DNA of 64,000 nt from contig OY783195.1 in assembly GCA_963678675.1 (NCBI GenBank), positions 13,490,505 through 13,554,504 of the forward strand. The letters are read 5' to 3'. The stretch comes from Xiphydria camelus. Taxonomy: Eukaryota > Arthropoda > Insecta > Hymenoptera > Xiphydriidae. Positions 32,087 through 40,650 of this stretch are shown piece after piece. Below the pieces are notes generated by a model. The model was not told where the DNA came from. It saw only the letters and a program-made list of their open reading frames with translations, and did no database searches. The position numbers were made by a program, and so were the translations under genes. Positions within the stretch are counted from its first letter, which is position 1; each line of letters starts with the position of its first letter.

Positions 32087-32482
32087 ACGGTGGATGAGGA
32101 AGAAGCATGGAAGAGCTTCGTGAATGTTTCTCAGAAATTTCTTGGAAATAAAAAAGACCCAAACTATAGGGAATTGGTGGAGGGCTTGCTCCGGAACTAC
32201 AAAGCCATTGGATGTTTAATGAGCTTGAAGGTCCATTTCTTGGATTCACATTTGGACAATTTCCCAGAAAATCTTGGACATTATAGCGAAGAACAAGGTG
32301 AAAGATTTCACCAAGACATAAAAGAGATGGCAAGATGCTACCAAGGTTTCTGGGACATCAACATGTTGGCAGACTACTGCTGGAACTTGAAGAGGGATAC
32401 GAACAAGGGGCATAAGAGAAAGGCACTTAGAAGGAGTTTTGAGCAAACCTGCAGACTCCATAAAAATGCGCGGAAAGATTGA
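32087..32482 (+). pseudogene. C-terminal fragment of the transposase-type family (second copy)
   Basis: The frame runs from just inside the left terminal repeat (DEEEAWKSFVNVSQKFLGNK) to a stop at 32,480-32,482. It matches the last 130 residues of the gene at 16.9-18.7 kb: FLGNKK, NY, GC-x-MSLKVHFLDSHLDNFP, SEEQGERFHQDIKEM, YQGFWDINMLADYCWNLKRD and a basic tail, around half of the residues identical by eye. The His/Asp motif and ADYCW are intact. The first ATG (32,084) is only an accident of the deletion junction. Confidence 0.75.
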
Positions 32483-32504
32483 AAAATTGGGAGGGAGAAA
32501 AGTG

Positions 32505-32600
32505 AGAGGCAAGGGGACTCACTGTAAACAAGCACCCCGAAGGGAACAGAATCTGCAACGTCCACGTCGTTGTTGCTGGGTGATGCTAATAGCAGAGTTC
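32505..32600 (+). other. Conserved downstream block, second copy
   Basis: GTGAGAGGCAAGGGGACTCA, AGCACCCCGAAGGGAACAGA, ACGTCCACGTCG and GGGTGATGCTAA follow the stop codon by about 25 bp and line up with 18,744-18,845 downstream of the first gene copy. The remaining 230 bp to the right terminal repeat show nothing else recognised. Confidence 0.6.
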
Positions 32601-33356
32601 AGTTTAATAGCAGTGCTGGGTTCACTGTCAATATCTCACAGTGAATGGATCATCGAAATTGGATGCCTTGACAGGGAGATCGAAACCCACGAGATACAAC
32701 GATCATAGCAACATTTTATCCACTGGGGTGGTTCTGTGATAGTCCCGGTCGAGATTTAGGACTCCATTCCAATGTTTGGAAGGTATTCAAGACCTAAACA
32801 GCTACCCTCTCCAACTCAACAGGTCGCTTGAGAAATTATCCCGGGTCCAGTTCCAAAAAATGGTCATTTTAACCTCTAAATGACCTTGAAATCTCGTTTT
32901 TCTGACGTGATGGGGCTCAGATGACCTCGGGATCGGATTCAGGATGCAAAAATACCTCGGAATACCATGGTCCGGTCAAATAGTCCGGACTTTTTTTTTT
33001 TTTTGTAAACCTGTGTTATCGATGCAACGGAACTCCTCACTGAATCATTGGGCCCATATGACGAAGACGTAACATTACCAGCAACTATTCGCGAAGTCAA
33101 TACAGTAGAAATCTGCGCCTATGAAACTGGATTAATAAGTATGAACTTTGATTTTACAAGTTTTTAAATGCAAATTTAAGTCACACTCAATTTTTTTATT
33201 ATAACTGAATTTCATTTAATGGTTACTGGATATATTAAAATCCAATTTGAGAAAACTTTTGCGGAGAACTATACGTTCGACAGTGCAGCTATCGTTGACA
33301 ACAATTTCAAATTAAGAATCCAAGTGACCGACTTCAAGGAGGATCCCAAACTTTAA

Positions 33357-33704
33357 AGTGGCGTTCATATCCGTGTAAAGGGAACCATGAATTAGGATAA
33401 GTGTTCAGTATGATATTAATTTATATTAATTTTGTAATAAAATTGAATATATTCTATAAATATATTCAATATTAATAAAATCAATAATAAATTCTTCATT
33501 CCTTTATATAACCCCATTTTACCCTACCCAGCGGATAAAATAAGATAATATGCAGATTTTTTATTTGTACCTGTTTTTATGGCTGATTTCGTTGGCCGAA
33601 TTGTTTTATTACGTCAAATTCCCGGGATATTCTCACCGGTATCTTAAAGGAGTGGTCTCCTGAAACGAGGTCTTTTTTTAAGAATTTTTTTTCATGGTAA
33701 AGTA
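33357..33704. other. Intergenic, no recognised feature
   Basis: AT-rich, with an ATATATTCAAT-type inverted repeat near 33,440-33,475. No gene, no terminal repeats. Confidence 0.45.
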
Positions 33705-34011
33705 AGGTGGGGCAAGAACGTTTTTGGGGCAAGTGCAGTATTTTCAATTTTTATTCAAGTTTCGTAGCGAATGGTGCTGCCATTTATGAAAACTGTCTAA
33801 CTAGGTAATCCGCCCAACATAACTCAACCACTACCGACCACCTGTGTCTTCCGTTGTGTGAGTGACACGTTCCTTAATTTTAATGTGCATTTGGGATTGA
33901 TATTCGAGTTGGTATATTTTTTTAAATCTTTAAATATCGGCGAATTAGTGCATCTTTGATTCGTAATTTTTGGTGAGTACGTATGTTAATTAAGCTGTTT
34001 TTCTAATCTAA

Positions 34012-34913
34012 GGGCCGAAACCACCAACTCTGATTAAATTGTTAATTCCCGATTAGCTTAATTTAATCAGGCTCTTGCGTTCCACCAATTTTTAAACCAT
34101 GATTAAAGTGAGATAATCACCGTTGAACTTAATCGGCCATTTTTGGCCGATTAAGAACTTAACCAGTGATTAACGTGGATCAACATAGCCTCAAAGTCGA
34201 AGTTTCACTGCTGTGCAATACTATACCGGACATGAATTTATTTTACGACGATATTTTATCATCATCTGATGATGAGAATGGTATCGAAATTGATAGGCCA
34301 CATTTAATTAAGGAACGAATTAATTATTTGCAAGCTTTGGATGATTTGGATTTCATTACGCGTTTTCGGTTATCGAAAGACAGTGTTGAAGCTTTGCTTC
34401 TGGAAATTGTACATAATTTGCAACACGCTACAGAAAGATAAATTACTTCTTAAATAATATATAATCTATTTTTAAATATCGCAACATTATCATATTACGT
34501 TAAAAATCGCGTAGAATTTTCTGTATCTTTACTAAATAAAGGGAGTGCACATTTCGAAAACCACGCTATTGCACCCAGAGTACAACTCCTGCTTGCTATC
34601 TCCGGTATTATGCAACTGGTTCCTTTTTAAATTCTGTTGGAGATTTCGGTAGCTCACTGAGCTCGGCTTGCAGCGCGTCAGTCGATCACATCAGGTTTTC
34701 CTCCTACTCCATTACAAGTTCCGTTGATGAACCAATCAGAATCACCGTTACAACAAAACCAAAACTTATTGCGAAGAGGGTATATGATTAGATAATCGGG
34801 GGTTAAAAATTCATGGTGGAACGAATTGTGCAGTTAATCATGATTAGAATGCCAATTAAATATAATCGTGATTAGGTAATCAAGCATTTAATCAGAGTTG
34901 GTGGAATCGGCCC
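34012..34913 (+). mobile_element. PIF/Harbinger element, 902 bp, deleted
   Basis: Terminal repeats GGGCCGAAACCACCAACTCT (left) and GGGCCGATTCCACCAACTCT (right, minus strand) continue as GATTAAA. TAA flanks both sides (34,009-34,011 and 34,914-34,916). GATTA/TAATC words are scattered inside both ends. A transposase N-terminus is encoded within. The hairpin MITE at 61,480-61,605 has related GGGCCGG ends and the same TAA duplication. Confidence 0.85.
34232..34720 (+). pseudogene. HARBI1-type transposase, N-terminal remnant
   Basis: The frame from ATG 34,232 reads MNLFYDDILSSSDDENGIEI, then DDLDFITRFRLSKDSVEALL and HNLQHATER, then a stop at 34,439-34,441. That is the usual N-terminal region of Harbinger transposases (FRLSK-x2-V-x-LL). 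After about 115 bp, possibly an intron, it resumes with IAPRVQLLLAI and, after a 1-bp shift, YYATGSFLNSVGDFGSSLSS near 34,600, matching the block before the first catalytic Asp. The DDE core is gone. Confidence 0.75.
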
Positions 34914-35602
34914 TAAGAGGTATTTTCGCAGTTACTAACCTAAATTGATGTTTTTGATGATATGATGCACTTACCCCATCTATTTTCTCTAGTGGAGCTA
35001 GTGCAGTCAATTTCTCCCGAGCAAGATCTTCATACAGCTCACTTGCCCCATGCAGCACCGAATACAATGATTATTTTCTTTAAGTAGTTACTTAAATGTG
35101 CATGCGTCTAGCTAGCTTTTAAAAATAGGTGATTTATATTAAATACACTTTAATATTTTGATTTTCCAAAGATTTTCTTAAGGTAGTGCGTTTTCAAACA
35201 ATTCTGTGTAATTTTTTTGAGTTTGAATATGTACTATTAAAATTTAACAAGTTTATAGCTCCTCTATTTTTTGGACCAGTTTTGTTTTAATTTTATTTGA
35301 AAGTAAACATTTCATTGAGATGATTGCTCTTGTCCTGTTTATAGATCGGCATATTTAAGCTAAAATATTGACGAAAGCGCACTTGCCCCGAAATCGTAGG
35401 ACAAGTGCATACTTCGCACCAAAAAATTAAATTAAAATATTTTTAAAATCCCTAATTTTTCTAATTTGTATTGACATTGATCAATGAAGTATACCACAAC
35501 ATCTTAACTCTCATAAGCGGGCAATCCTATGCCAATAATATCATACTTAATGAATTTACAAATTCACCTATTCATTTTTTGGTGCGCTCATGCCCCACCT
35601 TA

Positions 35603-36589
35603 CCTTACATATTTTCTTAGAATTTTAATTTTTTTCGCACATACTATTAGAGGTCTTAGACTGACAGAAAATTTTTTTTTGGTTCTTCGATGATTTTCTT
35701 TCTTGGTAAAGTCGCCTAAACATAGTCTTGTTTATATCTGGTTGACATGATATCTCGACTTTGGAATGTCTGAAAGCAGAAATTCAAGTCGATTCTTGAA
35801 GTATAGAGTTCCCGCTATAGTCCGATCAAGGATTTTATACTTTCGATAAAAACAAAATAAATGGCGGACTTTTGAAATGTTTGACTTCATATTTTCAACT
35901 TGAATTGCTTATAATTTGTTTAAATATAAATACATAATGATATGTGGCTAGTTCCGACTATAGGCATTATTGTGGAGAATAAGCCCTTAAAATTTGAGCC
36001 TGATCGGTTGGATAGTTTTTCTTAAATCATGTCAACGCGAGGTCTAAAAACATTGTTTCGAGAAAAACGCGTTTGAAAGGGCCTAGTGGAATAAGCATGT
36101 TAAATCTGCCCCCACGCGTATCAGCACCAAATTTATATTATCGATAGGTATCTATGAGAGACTAAATCTCCTACATTTTTAGCCCCCCAATCGCTATAGG
36201 AGGGGAGTTATGAGAAGGGGAAGTAAAATCGAAAAACATTTTTTCTCCCGAACGGCTCGACCGATCTTCATGAAAAAAATATATGTTAGTCTTTCTGAAG
36301 AGCAAATTCCAAAAAAAAAATATCTAATTTTTTTTTAATTCGAGAAAAAAATGTATGAAATTTTTCAACATTTTTTTAAAGTTATAATTAATTGCGATAC
36401 CTACAATTTTTTGCTCATTTTTTCATTGGAATGTCCTTAATAACATATTTTTTCCAATTACATCGGAAGTGTACCTCACTGAAAAATATTAACAAATGTA
36501 CACGGCTCATCACCTACATTCTATATAATGTACATTCACTACAAAGGAATTTTTCCACTTTTATATGGTAATTCGGCATATGAGAAAAA
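35603..36589. other. AT-rich region without recognised genes
   Basis: No reading frame or clear terminal repeats. A GAGAAAAACGCGTTTGAAA phrase at 36,060 is mirrored in the TTAA element at 56,164-56,878 (CGCGTTTTTCTCGAAACGG), suggesting remnants of related noncoding elements. Homopolymer A/T runs are frequent at 36,290-36,400. Confidence 0.4.
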
Positions 36590-36697
36590 AAGATGGCGGT
36601 ATCCTGAACGGACACGCGAGTGTACAGCTCCCGATCCACGCTGAAAAGTTAGAGTGAATAAAGTGTAACAAAGTTAAAGTGGAAGCAAAGAAGACGG

Positions 36698-37660
36698 TTG
36701 GAAGCCAGGAAAAAAGCAAGAGATAAGGCGAGTGGATCAGTAGGAGGACGAAGCCAGGGGAGAGGAGTGAAAATCAGGAGAAGTTTGGAGGTTAGGAGAG
36801 ACGTCGAGATGAGGACAAACATGAGCGTTACCAGCAGATCAAGTAGGCAGCAGGATTACCGACCGGAGGCAAACAGCAGTAAGGAAGAAGGACAGAGGGA
36901 GGAGAGGAAAATGAGAGGCAGACCACCGGGCGGGAAGCAGAGCCAAACGGGGGATAAAAAGGTAAGTGCGGTAATAACAAACTTTTTGAATAAAGGAGAA
37001 GTACAGGAAACGCGAAATGAAGCAGAAGAGAGGCAGGCGACTCTGGAACAAGGATCGAGGCCAAGAGGAGACGATAGAATAATGGAGAAATTGGAAAGCT
37101 TATTAGCGGAGGTACTACTACTGAGGAAAGAAAATGCAGAATTTAAGGGACAGCTGCTGTACATGAAGAAAGAATCGGAAGAAAAGGAAAAAAGATGGCG
37201 AGAAGAGAGGGCGGAGCTAGAAAGGAGAATCTGGAACCTCGAATATAATAAGCAAGAGTTGCAGGAAAGAGCGAAGAGAAAGAAACTGATAGTCATTAAG
37301 GGTTGGAAGGCAGAGGGGGAGAGGGGGGGGGGGAGAGTCCGAGAGTTTCAGTGGAAACATTTTTGATGGAGGAAATTGGAGTGGAACAGAGGGTGTTGTC
37401 GGCCGAGGAAAGAGGCAGTGGAGATTCTAAAATGATCGTTGCCGAGTTGGAGGATTGGAAAAGTTAGATGGAGGTGATGGTAAGGAAGAAGAATTTAGGC
37501 AAAAGAAGAATCTTCATAGTTTATGACCTTACTTGGACGGAGCGCGATATTCAAAGAAGAATAAGGTACATTGCGAAGAAAGCGAAGGATAACGGGGCGG
37601 GAAGTCAAGATTGGCTACATGAGTTTGTGGATCGACGGGACTGGCTGGCGCTGGAATGAA
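36698..37660 (+). pseudogene. LINE copy B ORF1 protein
   Basis: The frame from ATG 36,698 encodes a basic, Arg/Ser-rich N-terminus (to about residue 110), then a Glu/Lys-rich coiled coil (ENAEFKGQLLYMKKESEEKE..., about residues 130-190), then KLIVIKGWKAEGE. A run of ten G at 37,322-37,331 shifts the frame. The rest (EERGSGDSKMIVAELEDWKS, a TAG at 37,466, then LGKRRIFIVYDLTWTERDIQ) continues to about 37,660. Likely role: coiled-coil RNA-binding ORF1p of the LINE particle. The G-run shift is the main lesion. Confidence 0.7.
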
Positions 37661-37764
37661 AGAGAAGGAAGATTGGAAGAGGATACTTTTTTAGGAAGGA
37701 AGGGCATGGAAGAAAGACAGGAACATGGCGTCGGAGAGGAAAAGGGGAGAAGACGGAACTGAGC

Positions 37765-38486
37765 ACCTTTAAATCATGTTTTTGGAACGTGGCAGGAGCG
37801 ACGGGGAAGGATTTGGAGTTTTGGAATTTCGTGCAAAATTTTGATTTTATAGGGTGGTGGAGACGTGGGTGGAGGAGAAAACATGGAAAATGGTGGAGAG
37901 GAGGCTACCAAAGGGGTACAGATGGAAGTGCAACTTCGCAGTCAGAGAAGGCAGAAGAGGAAGAGTGAAAGGAGGAATAATAACGGGAGTAAGGAAACAG
38001 TATGAGGAGCAGGAGGTAGGGAGGGAAGACTTCGACACGCTCCAGGAAAGGACAATAAAGGTGGAGGGAGAACAGTGGAAAATGTTGACAGTATATAGCG
38101 GGGACTTCAGCAAGACAAGGAGGGAGTTGGAGGAGGCGGTAGGAGAGACAGAAGAAAGCAAGCTATTAATCGGACGGGATTTGAACGGAAGAACAGGAGA
38201 GGAAGGTGGGATTTGTTGGAATGGAGAAGATTCGCGAAGAAAATCGAGGGACAAGACAATGAACAGGGCGGGACAAGGACTTCTGGAGTTGGTGAGAGAG
38301 AAAGGTTGGAATATTTTAAACGGAAACGTAGAAGGCGATAGGGAAGGGAACTGGACATTCGTAGGAGAGTGTGGCGCGTCGGTGATCAATTGCACGATAG
38401 TCAACGTGGAGGCGAGAGACGACATTACAAGGATGGATGTGAGAGAGAGGATGGAATCGGACCACATGCCGCTAACGGTTGAGTAG
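37765..38486 (+). pseudogene. LINE copy B APE-type endonuclease
   Basis: NVAGATGKDLEFWNFVQNFD starts in one frame near 37,788. After a 1-bp shift near 37,848, VETWVEEKTWKMVERRLPKG leads into the long frame to 38,486. Motifs: KGGIITGVR, LLIGRDLNGRTGEEGG (catalytic block, with RDLN for the usual GDFN) and MESDHMPLTVE with the SDH triad. Near full length for the domain. The Gly-to-Arg change before Asp-Leu-Asn in the metal-binding block would weaken catalysis. Confidence 0.75.
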
Positions 38487-38587
38487 AAGACAAGGATGCA
38501 GGGGACAGGGAGAAACATTGAGGAACGAGTAAGCCACAAGACGATACGGGATTGAACGACGGAAGGTAGAGAGACATTTTACAGAAC

Positions 38588-40648
38588 GTGGAAAATCTGG
38601 CCTTCGGGCAAGAGGATCCAGGAGAATTGATGAGAGAAATAAAGGAAAAAATAGAAGAGGTAGTGGTCAAGAGAGAAGAGAGAAGAAGGCAGTGGAAACC
38701 AGGAAGGAACAATTGGTTTGACAACGACTGCAGAAAGAAAAAGAAAAAAGTAAAACACGCATTAAGGGCGTTAAGAAGAACGAGGAGGAAAGAAGAACGA
38801 GGAGGAAAGAAGACGAAGACAGAGCCAGAGAAGGGTACATACGAGAGAAAAGAGAATATAAACAGCTAATAAAGACGAAAAAAGAAGAGAAGAAGAAGGA
38901 AGAGGAGGAGAAGATCAAGAATTTGAAAAAAGAAGAGGACACTTGGAAGTATATCAACAAGGAACGAAAAAGAAGGGAGGGGATAAGTGAAGAGATCGAC
39001 CTTAAGATGTGGGAAAAGCACTTCATGAACTTGTTGGAAGGCTCGAAGGAAAAGAGATCGGTAGAATACGAAGCAGAGGGGGGAGAAGGGGCCACAGAGG
39101 AAGTTAGCTACGAAGAAATGGAGAAACAGATCAAAAAACTGAAGAAAGGCAAGGCGGCGGAAGCGGATGGGCTTGAAAACGAACTTGGGAAGTACGGCCC
39201 TCCAGTGGTCAAGGAAGTGTTGTTAAGGCTGATAAACAAAGTTTGGAGAGGAGAAGGGATGCCGGATGGATGGAGGGAAGGCGTTATCTATCCCATATTT
39301 AAAAAAGATGACAGGGACAAGGCAGGAAACTACAGGGAGTTACACTTCTTAGCACGGCGTACACGGTATATAGGTATATGCAATGATTTTGGAGGAGAGA
39401 CTGAAAAAGGAACTAGAAGGGCGGAAATTGCTACCGGAGATGCAAGCAGGTTTTAGAGCCGGAAGAAGCACGATGGATAATATATATATTTTGAACTACA
39501 TGGCGAACCGGGAACTGAAGAATAAGGGAGGTAAACTGTACACGTTTTATGCGGACTTCACAGCGGCCTTTGACAACGTCGACAGACAACTTCTGGGTGA
39601 GACATTGAGGAAGACTGAAATAAGCGTAAACCTAAGAGGAAGGATTATGGAAATTTATAAAGAAACTAGATCATCAGTGAGGGTGAGCGGAGGGGCGACC
39701 GGAATATTTTACACGGGGAAAGGAGTCAAGCAGGGATGCCCATTGAGTTCAACCCTGTTCGTATTGTACGTGGCAGATTTGGAAGACTGATTTAACCGCT
39801 TAATGCGCTCACCCGAGTTAACTCGGGCAAGCGCACCGTTTCAGGTTCCGCTAACCCGAGTTAACTCGGGCAACAGAATATCTTGCCTATCTAGCGTGCG
39901 CCGACCTGTATTAACTTGTCCAAACTAGATGCAGCGGCAATGCTGAATCTGTAGATGCAAACAAGGCAATGCGGAATCTGTAGCAGGGTTCGTGATGCCC
40001 GCGGAAAGAAGATTCGAAGAGAGACTAGATATTACTGTCTCGATTGTGAAGTGCAATTATGTGTCACATCCTGTTTTCGAGTATACCATACTATAGCCAA
40101 TATTTAGTTCAATATCTTTACCTTACTTGTATCAGTTAATAATTTTTCGTTGTTTTTTTAATATTTTGAAGTCTACCTTATTTTAGGCTGAATTTTGAAA
40201 GATTTTCTTTCTGCCCGAGATAACTCGGGTAAGCACATGGGCGAAAATAAAGTTGTTTTTTGCAAAAAAATAGTTTTCCTGAATTTCTTTATAGGTTTTT
40301 AAAAGGACTCTACGAATACATCCGACAGATAAAATAAAATAAACCGAACATTTTTGACCATCTTTTGCGAGTAAATTAGCGCGTTAAGCGGTTAAGGGAA
40401 AAAAATGGGGAGGAGTGGGGATACGGAAGAAGAAGATTTGGTCACTGGCATATGCGGACGACGTGGCATTGATCGCGAAGGACGCAGAAGGATTAAGAGA
40501 AATGATGAGGAGCTTCACAAGGTACCTGGAGGAAAAGAAACTAAGCCTGAACACAAGCAAGTCCAAGGTGATGGTCTTCAAAAGAGAAAGAGGGAAGAGA
40601 AAGAAAGATATATGGCAATGGCAGAAGGGGGAAATAGAAGAAGTTAAT
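38588..40648 (+). pseudogene. LINE copy B linker and reverse transcriptase, split by a TTAA MITE
   Basis: The linker (38,588-38,869) and RT fingers (38,923 on: KGKAAEADGLENELGKYG, VWRGEGMPDGWREGVIYPIF) change frame near 38,880 and 39,345. The palm then reads MQAGFRAGRSTMDNIYILNY, TFYADFTAAFDNVDR (first catalytic Asp), VKQGCPLSSTLFVLYVADLE, a TGA at 39,788-39,790, then the MITE. After removing it the same frame continues FKGKKWGGVGIRKKK to LAYADDVALIAKDAEGL (Asp-Asp at about 40,457-40,462) and SKSKVMVFKRERG. Sequence is lost at 40,648. Confidence 0.8.
39796..40391. mobile_element. TTAA-flanked MITE (piggyBac-like), 596 bp
   Basis: TTAA at 39,792-39,795 and 40,392-40,395. Inverted ends CCGCTTAATGCGCT and CCGCTTAACGCGCT. 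The palindrome CCCGAGTTAACTCGGG occurs at 39,812 and 39,857, and CCCGAGATAACTCGGG at 40,204. Removing it with one TTAA keeps the LINE frame, which fixes the boundaries. No coding capacity. Confidence 0.85.
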
Positions 40649-40650
40649 AC

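Larger units (their letters stand above)
31903..33015 (+). mobile_element. TTA-flanked element with CACAG ends carrying a transposase fragment
   Basis: Ends CACAGGTTTACAAAAAAA (31,903) and its complement (ending 33,015) open terminal repeats of about 180 bp that include AGTCCGG, CTGAATCCGATCCCGAGGTC, ATCACGTCAG and TTTCAAGGTCATTTAGAGG. TTA flanks both sides (31,900-31,902 and 33,016-33,018), and the unoccupied copy at 24.26-24.27 kb has the single TTA (AATTATCGATGCAA). Inside is only the C-terminal third of the transposase-type gene plus its conserved downstream block, so this is a deletion derivative. Terminal design matches 11,025-13,361 and 57,106-60,746. Confidence 0.85.
26428..33356 (+). 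pseudogene. Unrecognised short reading frame split by two transposons
   Basis: From ATG 26,428 the frame reads MNMVCNFWLRLSRRN up to 26,476. It resumes at 31,885 after a 5.4-kb TTAA element, and again at 33,016 after a 1.1-kb TTA element. The joined sequence has NTVRIIDATELLTESLGPYD, then LPATIREVNTVEICAYETG. A further open segment at 33,219-33,356 reads VTGYIKIQFEKTFAENYTFD and ends FKEDPKL-stop. A splice may link the last two, but I see no clean acceptor. The other copy at 24,190-24,310 shows this is itself a repeated sequence. I do not recognise the protein. Confidence 0.5.
33705..35600. mobile_element. TA-flanked element with AGGTGGGGCA ends and repeated GCAAGTGCA motifs
   Basis: Inverted ends AGGTGGGGCAAG and AGGTGGGGCATG, each with TA outside (33,703-33,704; 35,601-35,602). 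GGGGCAAGTGCAG recurs or is mirrored near the ends (33,725; 34,960-35,050; 35,380-35,410: CACTTGCCCC, ACAAGTGCA). It holds a PIF/Harbinger element at 34,012-34,913. The backbone is about 990 bp and has no coding capacity. Its plan resembles the TA-flanked element at 27,716-29,605. Confidence 0.65.
36590..40650 (+). mobile_element. Non-LTR retrotransposon (LINE), copy B
   Basis: ORF1 with a coiled coil, an APE-type endonuclease, and RT with an intact YADD box, in order on the plus strand. It keeps a 5' leader (from about 36,590, GC-richer than the flank) and is cut off at 40,650 inside the post-RT region, where an unrelated repeat begins. A 596-bp TTAA MITE sits inside the RT. There are fewer breaks than in copy A, so it is younger. 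Still dead: frameshift in ORF1, stops and shifts in ORF2, no 3' end. Confidence 0.85.
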
